Positions 53,395 to 64,000 of a stretch of 64,000 nt of DNA are shown piece by piece. The position numbers were made by a program, and so were the translations under genes. Below the pieces are notes generated by a model, which saw nothing but the letters and a program-made list of their open reading frames with translations, was not told the DNA's origin and did not search any database. The DNA comes from Paraspadella gotoi (taxonomy: Eukaryota > Chaetognatha), in assembly GCA_051294375.1 (NCBI GenBank), contig CM119265.1, positions 28,615,248 to 28,679,247 on the forward strand, written 5' to 3'. Numbering within the stretch: position 1 is the stretch's first letter; each line of letters begins with the position of its first letter.

Positions 53395-53509
53395 ACACAA
53401 AATTTCATTCTATACTCCTTCCAATCACGAGTAATTGGTGTTTTTTGCTAAAGGTGGGACCGGACAGACGGAGGACGGACGGATGGACGCACGGACATCG
53501 TTTGTTTTG
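53395..53509 (+). repeat. R1 fragment (GGAC array end)
   Basis: 'acaaaatttcattctatact', 'gagtaattggtgttttttgc' and a GGAC run before the gap. Confidence 0.75.
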
Positions 53510-53534
53510 NNNNNNNNNNNNNNNNNNNNNNNNN
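53510..53534. other. Assembly gap (25 N)
   Basis: R1 sequence on the left and R2 interior on the right: a gap between repeats. Confidence 0.99.
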
Positions 53535-53763
53535 ATATTTTCTTTTATCAACTTTTGACGAGGAATTCAAATCTGTAATAAAAATTAAGAAAAGCCTATT
53601 TTGAAATTTTTCGATTTTATAAGGATAGTACTATATATAAATATAGCCTACTGCAAAAATTAAAAAACATAAAATTAATTTTTTTTACAAATTAATGTTC
53701 ACTGATGGTATGTTGTTATAATTGACTTTTAGAATTTTCGTATGTAACTTTCACTACGCCTTA
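53535..53763 (+). mobile_element. R2 hAT-like MITE, right half (copy f)
   Basis: Ends TGTAACTTTCACTACGCCTTA followed by TTCCTAC and R1 sequence, as in copy e; possibly the same locus assembled twice around the gap. Confidence 0.75.
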
Positions 53764-54869
53764 TTCCTACACACAACAAAATTTCATTCTTAATCCATCC
53801 TTCCAATCACGAGTAATTGGTGTTTTTTGCTAAGGTGGGACGGACCAGACGGACAGCGGACGATATAAATATATATAGTTTTCATATTAGGCGGTGAACA
53901 GGTTGATAAACTAGAAGGTTCTCTCAAAATAAATAATGGTAAAGTGACTGTTAGAGAATATGAAAATAAAAATAATTTAAAAAATTATCTTATTAATAAG
54001 CGCAGAAAGCCTTTAAAGATGATTTTATTACTATATAAAGTTAAATTTTTTTTTTTGAATTATTCAATTTTTTTTTATAGACTCTGATAGAGCTTTAAAA
54101 GTTAGATAAAGGTTATTAATACAAATTTTATAATTTTTTTGGTTTTATTGATAAAAATTTTTAAAAAAACATAAAATTCAGCAATGATGATGATGATGAG
54201 ATGATTTTTAACGTTTTTTTTGTTTTTAACTAATTTCTTGTCAAAATTTTAAAAAATTGTTGTACTAACTTTCATTTAATTTTTTAAGCTCTATAGGAAT
54301 CCGTTCTTAAATATAATTTGTTTAAAAAAATTTTTTTGTATTTGTATATATTAATAAATATTTCAAAGCTTCAGTGCAACAACCCAATGAACTAATTCAA
54401 AAAGTTGCATTGAAAATCGATTTAGTAATAGAAGGAAAAAAATTTTGAGAGAATTAGAAGTTATAAAAAGTGTTCAATTTTGGCCCGCTATAGCTATAGA
54501 AATATAACCATAGGTTTATATATACATACTAGTAAAAGTATATCATAGGCTAAAATTTCAAAATGCAATTTTTTATTTTTTAGAACGTATTTGGATTTAT
54601 TGAAAATAGTTGATATAAGAAAGTATAATTCTTTTCTGAAAATTATATTATTAAGTTGGTCAAAAATGTAAAAAACTATATTTAAAATGCCAATTTTTTT
54701 ATTTACAGCTTAAAAATAATTTTTTTGGGTAATTTTAACCTACTTAATAACATATTTTTTGAATAAATTTATAATTCTTTTCAACAACTTTTCATGATGA
54801 ATCTGAATCTGTTCTTAGAATTAAAAAAGAAAACTATTTTAAAATTTTGACATTATATAGGGGTAGTAC

Positions 54870-54949
54870 TAGCAGATTCGAAAACGAAAGTTTTAGTATT
54901 TTTACAACGATTTTATTTTTCGTTTTATTATTCGTTTTCGAATCTGCTA
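54870..54949. repeat. 80-bp perfect-ended hairpin
   Basis: TAGCAGATTCGAAAACGAA and its exact complement TTCGTTTTCGAATCTGCTA bracket about 42 bp. The surrounding insertion (54871-54985) is flanked by GGGTAGTACT direct repeats. Repeated at 59266-59345. Confidence 0.85.
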
Positions 54950-55269
54950 TCTTATTGAACAACGAAAAGAGAGAAAAATTACACAAGGGTAGTACTGTTA
55001 TACTAAATAAGCTGACTGGGCTCAGTAAACGTAAAAAAAAATAACTACAGATTAGTATTCACTAATATAATAGTTTTAAAGTATAACTGCTAAATTTTGA
55101 TTCCAAACTTTAACTTCACCCTACTAAATAATATCATCGATTTCTTGACTTGCTTGATATCACGATCTTGATTGATTGATCGAATTGATTTGATTGACTA
55201 AAGAAATGATTTTATGACCCAATATATGCTGTATAGCGAGCTATTTCCAATCTCCATTCCTTACCTTGA

Positions 55270-55381
55270 CGCTTTTGCCCATCTCGTCCCAGATGGGCGC
55301 CAAGTCCTGGCAATGACCTTACCATGGCGGCGTAGAACTTGACGAAGGTGAAGCCTTGACCGATCGTTGAGTGGAAGTTGG

Positions 55382-55385
<4 letters not shown>
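55270..55385 (-). pseudogene. PDI-like thioredoxin exon with stop at active-site cysteine, copy 1
   Basis: Minus strand reads NFHSTIGQGFTFVKFYA-PW-stop-GHCQDLAP, IWDEMGKSVK, then donor GTAAGG. This is the canonical 'TFVKFYAPWCGHC..LAP.W' of TXNDC5/PDI-type domains, but the first cysteine codon is TAA. This copy also has an extra base (GCCGCC for GCGCC) before PW. The upstream side runs into a CT tract that could be the acceptor region. A pseudogene is likely; an error shared by both copies is possible. Confidence 0.65.
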
Positions 55386-55445
<60 letters not shown>

Positions 55446-56278
55446 CGTGTCCGTCACAGGTTTCCACCTCGATTACGTAAAAGAGAAGCTACCATTCTAC
55501 CCCCGTGTCCCGTTCGCGAGTGACACCAAAAAAATGAATAAATATTTTTTGAAATTTTCTTTCCTCATTCTATAGCAAAGTACTGACGTTTATTATATTT
55601 TAATTTCAACGAGATTAAATTTGATATTTACTTATGTGAAACAATCTTTCTTTAATGGTCATCCAATTTCATTTCAGTAAAAAACTTAATATTTAAAAAG
55701 AAGAAAATCATTATAAATTAATTACTCATTAATTACTAAAATTATTAAAATTCATTTACACCCTTAAATTAAAGAATTATCTGGGAATCCTTATGATTAA
55801 AGTAATTATTCAAAACAGTAAAGAACATGCTCAGGACAGCATTTTTTTTTTCAAATTGGACGAAATTGTATAAATAAAACTTAAGATTTACAATTAAAAA
55901 AAAATCATTAATCAGAAGTTACATAACATTACGAAATTCAGATACGCCATTGATTAGACCATTAATAGGGATTTCTTATGATGTTTTTTTTTTTTAAAAA
56001 CAATCAAAGAACACGCCTGAAATGGTCCTTTTCGCCAATTTTACTGTGTTAGATAAAAAAATTAAACATAGATAGTAAATGAATGTAGCTGAAATTTGGT
56101 GCGCTTGGAAAATAAACAAAACTGTTTCACTTGATTTTATCAAATGTATATTTAAATAAAATATTGAGTGAAAACAATTACCGATTAAGTAAAAGCTAAC
56201 GTCTTCTTCACGAGTATATATTTGTGGAAACACGTTTATGATCCTATTATCAGATCGTACATTTTGAGAGGACATATG
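55386..56278. other. CT/GA tract and AT-rich sequence, copy 1
   Basis: GA tract 55381-55446, a short GC-richer segment (CAGGTTTCCACCTCGATTAC) and AT-rich sequence. No other exon recognised. Confidence 0.45.
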
Positions 56279-56530
56279 TGTGGGATAAGGCGCTAAGTGG
56301 GCAGAAGATGACTATCCATAACTTCTATAACCCCCAGAGACATGGAACGGGTCTTGGGCTTGGAACCAGGGTGAGGGTTTGCCACGCCCCCAAGCAGCTT
56401 TGGGCCGTCCTTACTCTTACCGCAGGGCAGGTACCGGGTTGGGATTGAACCCGGTACCTAGTGGTCAGAGTTAATGGCTTTACTCAATGAGCCACCGGGT
56501 CACAACTGAAAGAGTCATGCTTATAGGCGG
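56279..56530 (-). repeat. tRNA-derived SINE (S3), copy 1
   Basis: Minus strand: GTGACCCGGTGGCTCATTGA (A box) and ACCGGGTTCAATCCCAACCC (B box), then a body shared with 2652-2822. Confidence 0.85.
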
Positions 56531-57592
56531 GGTGAACCTAGGCAATGCCCGACACATATGTATTTTTTTCATTTGTAAACCATGTCTGGAATGTTTACCC
56601 TTGGATCTCAATCATTATCTTGATCTCGGTCAGAGAAAGTTGTCGTAAAATAAACTTACCTGTGGGACAAAATGTTATTCGAAATTGTGCATATCTATTC
56701 TCTCTTTTTGAAAATTAAAAAAAAAACAACCAGTTGATTTGTATTAAAACTATTTTTTCATCTTCGCGGATATTTAATATGTTGTCGATTTATATTAAAA
56801 GTTTAATTCAATTTACCAAATCCTTTTTATTGGTAGAATGGTTATCCCAACTAAAAATTTAGATTCCAAAATGGAATCCATATCTATTAAGTGCATCTTT
56901 TGTTATTTTCTTTTTTTTTCATACTAGAGAGAGCGCCACGAGACACTCTTCAAATAAAAACTCTTCGGAAAGAAACAAAAGACAGCAATCAAATAAATAT
57001 AAATTTATTGACTTCTCAGGGCGCCTTGCTTCATTATAAATTGATATAGACATAGATAAATAAATAATAAAAATTACATAATAAATAATAATATAGATTA
57101 ACATTGGCAAATCCAATTTGTTTTTAAAACTCCCTCGACGATCATCTGCAAATCTATGTGAAAGCATGTTTCTGGAGTTTAATTTGCTTAATTCAATTAT
57201 ATTTATTTATGAATCAAAAGTCGTCTACTACCATACATGATATCTTAGAATAAAATTGTCGTTAATGAATTTTTCTCAATATTTTTTAAAATCACTCTTT
57301 TTAATTTGAAAACGTTTCAAAGAACTCTCAGAGGGCATCTATGATAATCAGCATATAAGAAAAAGTTGTTTTTTGCCCAAAAAAATTTTTTTTTTCTGAA
57401 ATAAAAGAGACAATTTGACAGTTAAGACGATAAAAGATTAAACGGATTTGAAACAATATGACATTAAAACAATAGATGTTTTGCCCAAAAGAGAGGTATC
57501 TCAGGAAATTGAGGCCATTTGGCATCACTGTGCCTCGTACAAAAAACTTTATATATAACATGAACAAAAAATAATCGCCAACAAAGGAAACC

Positions 57593-57594
<2 letters not shown>
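56531..57594. other. Anonymous AT-rich part of duplication, copy 1
   Basis: No gene recognised. 'gagagcgccacgagacactctt' and similar stretches are conserved in copy 2 only. Confidence 0.45.
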
Positions 57595-57688
<94 letters not shown>

Positions 57689-57690
57689 CC
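57595..57690 (+). repeat. (CAA)n array, copy 1
   Basis: About 30 CAA triplets with one interruption (CAACAAACAAC). The translated poly-Leu/poly-Cys/poly-Gln frames are artefacts of the repeat. Confidence 0.95.
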
Positions 57691-57787
57691 TGTTTTCACC
57701 CAAAATCTTCACGATTTTCGTCTCCACTTCCTTCGTATTTTATCCATCCCAGCGGACGTAGGAGCAACAGTGTATGACTGCCTCGTC

Positions 57788-57805
57788 TTTCTCTCTCTCT
57801 CTTCT

Positions 57806-57849
<44 letters not shown>

Positions 57850-58078
57850 CTCTGCTCTCTCTCTCTCTCTCTCTCTCTCTTTCCTCTCTCTCCTCTCTCC
57901 TCTTCTCTCTTCCCCGGTCTCTTGGCGTAACAATTCTTCCTTCTTCTTCCTCCAGCGAAATCCCGCTTCATTCCTCTCCTCCTCCTCCTCCTCCTCCTCC
58001 TCCTCCTCTTCTTCTTCTTTCTCCTCCTCCTCCTTCCTCATCGTTTTTTTTTTTTCGCCATCGCTCTCTCTCTCTCTC
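57788..58078 (+). repeat. CT and CTC/CTT microsatellites, copy 1
   Basis: CT tract 57789-57910, then (CTC)n 57975-58010 and (CTT)n, all in the duplication. Confidence 0.95.
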
Positions 58079-58196
58079 ATAATTCGATGTTTTGACATGA
58101 TATAAGTGAATGCCCGAGAAGATTGAGGGGGCGGACCGACAGACCGATAAAGTGAATTATAGAGTCGGGATCTGCTGAAAGCAGATCCGACTAAAA
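58079..58196 (+). mobile_element. R1 right-end fragment between the duplicates
   Basis: From CATAATTCGATGTTTTGACA to the hairpin GATCTGCTGAAAGCAGATC, CGACTAAAAA. It separates the two 4.2-kb copies and should have a counterpart left of copy 1, where only other R1 sequence is seen. Confidence 0.88.
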
Positions 58197-59659
58197 ACCA
58201 ATAAAAATACTTTGGTAAATTTAGTTTTTAATTTTATACACTAGTGGGCACCAGTGAGCTATGTTTATAGCTATATATATATTAGGCGTGAACAGGTTGA
58301 AAACTAGAAGTTCTCTCAAATAAATAATGGTAAAGTGACTGTTAGAGAATATGAAAATAAAAATAATTTTAAAAAATTATCTTATTAATAAGCGCACGAA
58401 AGCCTTTAAAGATGATTTTATTACTATATAAAGTTAAATTTTTTTTTTGAATTTTTCAATTTTTTTTTATAGACTCTGATAGAGCTTTAAAAGTTAGATA
58501 AAGGTTATTAATACAAATTTTATAATTTTTTTGGTTTTATTGATAAAAATTTTTAAAAAACATAAAATTCAGCCAATGATGATGATGATGATGATGATTT
58601 TTAACGTTTTTTTTGTTTTTAACTAATTTCTTGTCAAAATTTTAAAAAATTGTTGTACTAACTTTCATTTAATTTTTTAAGCTCTATAGGAATCCGTTCT
58701 TAAAATATAATTTGTTTAAAAAAATTTTTGTAATTTGTTATATATTAATAAATATTTAAAAGCTTCAGTGCAACAACCCAATGAACTAATTCAAAAAGTT
58801 GCATTGAAAATCGATTTAGTAATAGAAGGAAAAAAAATTTTGAGAGAATTAGAAGTTATAAAAAGTGTTCAATTTTGGCCCGCTATAGCTATAGAAATAT
58901 AACCATAGGTTTATATATACATACATAGTAAAAAGTATATCATAGGCTAAAATTTCAAAATGCAATTTTTTATTTTTTAGAACGTATTTGGATTTATTGA
59001 AAATAGTTGATATAAGAAAGTATAATTCTTTTCTGAAAATTATATTATTAAGTTGGTCAAAAATGTAAAAAACTATATTTAAAATGCCAATTTTTTTATT
59101 TACAGCTTAAAAATAATTTTTTTGGGTAATTTTAACCTACTTAATAACATATTTTTTGAATAATATTTATAATTTCTTTCAACAACTTTTCATGATGAAT
59201 CTGAATCTGTTCTTAGAATTAAAAAAGAAACTATTTTAAAATTTTGACATTATATAGGGGTAGTACTAGCAGATTCGAAAACGAAAGTTTTAGTATTTTT
59301 ACAACGATTTTATTTTTCGTTTTATTATTCGTTTTCGAATCTGCTATCTTATTGAACAACGAAAAGAGAGAAAAATTACACAAGGGGTAGTACTGTATAC
59401 TAAATAAGCTGACTGGGCTTCAGTAAACGTAAAAAAAAATAACTACAGATTAGTATTCACTAATATAATAGTTTTAAAGATATAACTGCTAAATTTTGAT
59501 TCCAAACTTTAACTTCACCCTACTAAATAATATCATCGATTTCTTGACTTGCTTGATATCACGATCTTGATTGATTGATCGAATTGATTTGATTGACTAA
59601 AGAAATGATTTTATGACCCAATATATGCTGTATAGCGAGCTATTTCCAATCTCCATTCC

Positions 59660-59779
59660 TTACCTTGACGCTTTTGCCATCTCGTCCCAGATGGGCGCCA
59701 AGTCCTGGCAATGACCTTACCATGGCGCGTAGAACTTGACGAAGGTGAAGCCTTGACCGATCGTTGAGTGGAAGTTGGC
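59660..59779 (-). pseudogene. PDI-like thioredoxin exon with stop at active-site cysteine, copy 2
   Basis: Minus strand, FANFHSTIGQGFTFVKFYAP, W, stop (TAA), GHCQDLAPIWDEM, then one missing base before KSVK and donor GTAAGG. Here GCGCCATGG keeps the frame into PW, so the TAA is in frame. Same interpretation as copy 1. Confidence 0.68.
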
Positions 59780-60675
59780 GAAAGAGAGAGAGAGAGAGGG
59801 AGAGAGGGAGAGAGAGAGAGAGAGAGAGAGAGCGTGTCCGTCACAGGTTTCCACCTCGATTACGTAAAAGAGAAGCTACCATTCTACCCCGTGTCCGTTC
59901 GCGAGTGACACCAAAAAAATGAATAAATATTTTTTGAAATTTTCTTTCCTCATTCTATAGCAAAGTACTTGACGTTTATTATATTTTAATTTCACGAGAT
60001 TAATTTGATATTTACTTATGTGAAACAATCTTTCTTTAATGGTCATCCAATTTCATTTTCAGTAAAAAACTTAATATTTTAAAAGAAGAAAATCATTATA
60101 AATTAATTACTCATTAATTACTAAAAATTATTAAAATTCATTTACACCCTTAAATTAAGAATTATCTGGGAATCCTTATGATTAAAGTAATTATTCAAAA
60201 CAGTAAAGAACATGCTCAGGACAGCATTTTTTTTTCAAATTGGACGAATTGTATAAATAAAACTTAAGATTTACAATTAAAAAAAAATCATTAATCAGAA
60301 GTTACATAACATTACGATAATTCAGATACGCCATTGATTAGACCATTAATAGGGATTTCTTATGATGTATTTTTTTTTAAAAAATCAATCAAGAACACGC
60401 CTGAAATGGTCCTTTTTCGCCAATTTTACTGTGTTAGATAAAAAAATTAAACATAGAATAGTAAATGAATTGTAGCTGAAATTGGGTGCGCTTGGAAAAT
60501 AAGACAAAACTGTTTCACTTGATTTTATCAAATGTATATTTTAAATAAAAATATTGAGTGAAAACAATTACCGATTAAGTAAAAGGTAACGTCTTCTTCA
60601 TTGTCTTTGTGAGTATATATTTGTGGAAACACGTTTATGATCCTATTATCAGATCGGATACATTTTGAGAGGACA

Positions 60676-60920
60676 TATGTGTGGATAAGGCGCTAAGTGG
60701 GCAGAAGATGACTATCCATAACTTCTATAACCCCCTCTAGCAGACATGGAACGGGTCTTTGGCTTGGAACCAGGGTTGAGGGTTTGCCACGCCCCCAAAG
60801 CGGCTTTGGGCCGTCCTTACTCTTACCGCAGGGCAGGTACCGGGTTGGGATTGAACCCGGTACCTAGTGGTCATGAGTTAATGGCTTTACTCAATGAGCC
60901 ACCGGGTCACAACTGAAAGA
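60676..60920 (-). repeat. tRNA-derived SINE (S3), copy 2
   Basis: Same as 56279-56530 with single-base differences. Confidence 0.85.
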
Positions 60921-62023
60921 GTCATGCTTATAGGCGGGGTGAACCTAGGCAATGCCCGACTACATATGTATTTTTTTCATTTGTAAACCATGTCTGGAAT
61001 GTTTACCCTTGGATCTCAATCATTATCCTTGATCTCGGTCAGAGAAAGTTGTCGTAAAATAAACTTACCTTGTGGGACAAAATGTTATTCGTAAATTGTG
61101 CAATATCTATTCTCTCTTTTTGAAAATTAAAAAAAAAACAACCAGTTGATTTGTAATTAAAACTATTTTTTCATCTTCGCGGATATTTAATATGTTGTCG
61201 ATTTATATTAAAAGTTTAATTCAATTTAACCAAAATCCAGTTTTTATTGGCTAGAAGTGGTTTATCCCAACTAAAAATTTAGATTCCAAAATGGAATTCC
61301 ATATCTATTAAGTGCATCTTTTGTTATTTTTTCTTTTTTTTTCATACTAGAGAGAGCGCCACGAGACACTCTTCAATAAAAACTCTTCGGAAAAGAAACA
61401 AAAGATCAGCAATCAAATAAATTATAAATTTATTGACTTCTCAGGGCGCCTTGCTTCAATTATAAATTGATATTAGACATAGATAAATAAATAATAAAAA
61501 TTACAATAATAAATAAATAATATAGATTAACATTGGCAATCCCAATTTGTTTTTAAAACTCCCTCGACGATCATCTGCAAATCTATGTGAAAGCATGTTT
61601 TCTGGAGTTTAATTTGCTTTAATTTCAATTATAATTTATTTATGAATCAAAAGTCGGTCTACTACCATAAATGATATCTTTAAGAATCAAAATTGTCGGT
61701 TAATGAATTTTTCTCAATATTTTTTTAAAATCACTCTTTTTTAATTTGAAACGTTTCAAAGAACCTCAGAGGGCATCTATGATAATCAGCATATAAGAAA
61801 AAGTTGTTTTTGCCCAAAAAAATTTTTTTTTCTGAAATAAAAGAGACAATTTGACAGTTAAGACGATAAAAAGATTAAACGATTTGAAACAATATGACAT
61901 TAAAACAATAATGTTTTTGCCCAAAAAGAGAGGTATCTCAGGAAATTGAGGCCATTTGGATCACTGTGCCTCGTCACAAAAAACTTTTATATATAACATA
62001 ACAAAAATATCGCCAACAAAAGG

Positions 62024-62131
<108 letters not shown>

Positions 62132-62273
62132 TGTTTTCACCCAAAATCTTCACGATTTTTCGTCTTCACTTCCTTCGTATTTTATCCATCCCAGCGGACG
62201 TAGGAGCAACAGTGTATGACTGCCTCGTCTTTTCTCTCTCTCTTCATCTCTCTCTCCTCTCTCTCCTCTCTCT

Positions 62274-62321
<48 letters not shown>

Positions 62322-62508
62322 TTCTCTCTCATTCTCTCCTTCTCTCTCTCTCCTCTCTCTTCTCTTCCGGTCTCTTGCGTAACAATTCTTCCCTTCTTCT
62401 TCCTCCAGAAAATCCCGCTTCATTCCTCTCCTCCTCCTCCTCCTCCTCCTCCTCCTCTTCTTCTTCTTTCTCCTCCTCCTCCTTCCTCATCTTTTTTTTT
62501 TTTGCATC

Positions 62509-62525
<17 letters not shown>

Positions 62526-62544
<19 letters not shown>

Positions 62545-62623
62545 AACAGTGTTTTGAACCACAGTCTGTAAAAACTCGCTTATTTTTACTCCGTTTTCTT
62601 TTTTTTTCTACTCTCTCTTCTCT

Positions 62624-62655
<32 letters not shown>

Positions 62656-62659
62656 CTCA

Positions 62660-62692
<33 letters not shown>

Positions 62693-63874
62693 CTCTCGCC
62701 AACTCTAAGATTTTAGGTTTGGTTCGAGATTTTTTTTTTTTTCAGACTGCCGGGTGATTATACTACTTCTGTTTGGAGGGAAGTACACGCAGTTCCTTCT
62801 CTGCTGTCTCTCTCTCGTGCTCCTCTCTGTTCGCTCCTCTGCTCTCCTCTCTCTCGTTCTTCTCTCTCCTCATCTCAGTCTCGCTCTCTCTCTCTCGTCT
62901 CCTCTCTCGATTTTTCTTTCTTCGTCTGACTGCCCTCTCTCTGCTCTCTCTCTCGCTTCGGTTTTTTTTTTCTTGGATCAAGAACAATTAAATTGAAATC
63001 ATCTCTCTCTCTAAAAAGAGAGGAGGAAGGCACCCGCCCTCTTCCGTCAAGGCATAATTATCCATTTACAAAACAAAAGGACATGAACTCGGAAAAAGAA
63101 AAAAAGAAAGAAAGAAAGAAGTGATTCATTTTTTTTCCTTTTTCGGGTGAAACTGATCTTCGTTCGTTTTTTTTTTTTTGAAGAAACAAAACCAATTCTA
63201 TTCATTCGAAACGATCCTTTCAATTCGTTCATCAAAAAAGAGAAAACAAAAAGAAAACACAACTTCGCTCACTTAAGACAAGAAGTATCTTTTTATTTTA
63301 AAACGAAACCAAAAAAAACATAAAGCCAAAAAAGCGAAACAAATCCATTGCGTCGTTAAAAAAAGCTCAACTTTTACGGCGACGTGAACATGACATGACA
63401 TTACATGACATGACCCTCGTGACCTTAAATATCCTCCATACTTTTCAAGATAAATGATGTTTTTCTCCAAAACTGTGATACATAACAAATAGTCAACCAT
63501 CCATCCCCACACTATAAGAGCTTAGTAGGGTGGATGACGAAACATATCACAGGGCCTCGCTATCGATCCAGAACGACGATCCACGTGGAACTTACAATTA
63601 CCGCTACATCATAAATAAATAATGAACCCACAAAACAAACGGATCAATACAGCGATCATTATACCTAATATAGGATATTTATTTTGTACAAACATATAAA
63701 ACTATAAGATTGAACTCTCTACTCAAAAACACGATTATGAACAGAAGACGAAAAAAAGAAAATTGAAGAAGAAAAAGTTTTTGACGAAAAGAAAAAGATA
63801 TTTTGTTTACGGCTAAAAACCAAACCGTCCGAGCTTTGGATGCATCCGGTCTTTTCAACTCTCTCTGGTCTCTG

Positions 63875-63924
<50 letters not shown>

Positions 63925-63967
63925 CTCTGCTCTCTTCTCTCTCTGTTCGCCTACTCTCTTCTTACAG
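62526..63967. repeat. CT-rich simple sequence and anonymous DNA
   Basis: CT/CTC tracts at 62605-62700, 62800-62950 and 63845-63955, with AT-rich sequence between. All frames over the tracts are simple-sequence translations. A TGACATGACATTACATGACA repeat is at 63390-63412. No gene. Confidence 0.7.
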
Positions 63968-64000
63968 GGCACTAAAGCTCTCCGAACCACACACGTCCAC
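63968..64000 (+). CDS. Possible exon start at window edge
   Basis: A long pyrimidine tract ending in TCTCTTCTTACAG precedes GGCACTAAAGCTCTCCGAAC, all frames of which stay open to the edge (for example GTKALRTTHV). Only the acceptor context supports it. Confidence 0.25.

Larger units (their letters stand above)
53889..58078. repeat. Tandem duplication, copy 1 (about 4.2 kb)
   Basis: Matches 58281-62525 from ATTAGGCG(G)TGAACAGGTT through the MITE-like section, the thioredoxin exon, the S3 SINE, the CAA array and the CT/CTC arrays. Differences are mostly single-base indels plus microsatellite length. Confidence 0.9.

Noticed and set aside
55270-55385. Selenocysteine in place of the first active-site cysteine
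   Set aside because: The codon is TAA, not TGA, and no SECIS-like element was sought successfully downstream.
57328-57727. Poly-Cys, poly-Leu and poly-Gln frames over the CAA array (also 61956-62219)
   Set aside because: Array length differs between the two copies and the flanks are not conserved as protein; microsatellite only.
63679-63990. Minus-strand Arg/Glu-rich frame at the right edge
   Set aside because: Mirror of the CT tract in front of the possible acceptor at 63967.

Overview
This is an AT-rich invertebrate metazoan nuclear DNA window from a scaffolded assembly; the N gaps are mostly 25 bases. It has spliced genes with GT-AG introns, tRNA-derived SINEs, Penelope-like, LTR-like and non-LTR retroelement remnants, Tc1/mariner and hAT-like elements, and long CT/GA tracts. 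I cannot fix the phylum. Small indels between duplicated blocks suggest either residual long-read errors or unmerged haplotypes, so frameshifts should be read cautiously.

Five host genes can be supported, several only by joining exons at matching splice phases. (1) 1921-4672 (+): the 3' exons of a class I phosphatidylinositol transfer protein (PITP). (2) 8464-14236 (+): a large HEPN-NACHT-Kelch protein, an NLR-like STAND NTPase with a DZIP3-type HEPN domain, a NACHT P-loop domain, a helical middle region and a C-terminal Kelch propeller. The HEPN part has several frame breaks; the rest is open. (3) 16431-23081 (+): a phosducin-like protein (PDCL type) in at least five exons, which runs tail to tail into (4) 24984-23580 (-), an unrecognised multi-pass membrane protein. 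(5) 35830-33455 (-): an XK-related-like (XKR) membrane protein in two exons.

Mobile DNA dominates the rest. Family R1 (copies from 887 to 58196) looks like a non-autonomous Helentron/DINE-type element: one end carries a GTTTG/CAAAC hairpin, the other a 13-bp-stem hairpin, both share an inverted GTCGGATCTGC, and the middle has diverged tandem units and a GGAC tetranucleotide array. Family R2 is a palindromic hAT-like MITE (ends TAAGGCGTAG/CTACGCCTTA, 8-bp target duplication). A Tc1/mariner relic (30292-33373) carries an R1 copy beside its left end and an R2 copy in its transposase start. A 9-kb composite insertion (36497-45460), which splits an R1 copy, has inverted ends and a Penelope-like GIY-YIG domain. 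Its ends and two related elements carry a hammerhead-like CUGANGA...GAAAC motif whose stem covaries.

From 53.9 to 62.5 kb a 4.2-kb block is present twice in tandem, probably as an unmerged haplotype or recent duplication. Each copy carries a PDI-like thioredoxin exon whose first active-site cysteine codon reads as a stop. The far right is mostly CT/GA simple sequence with a possible exon at the edge.
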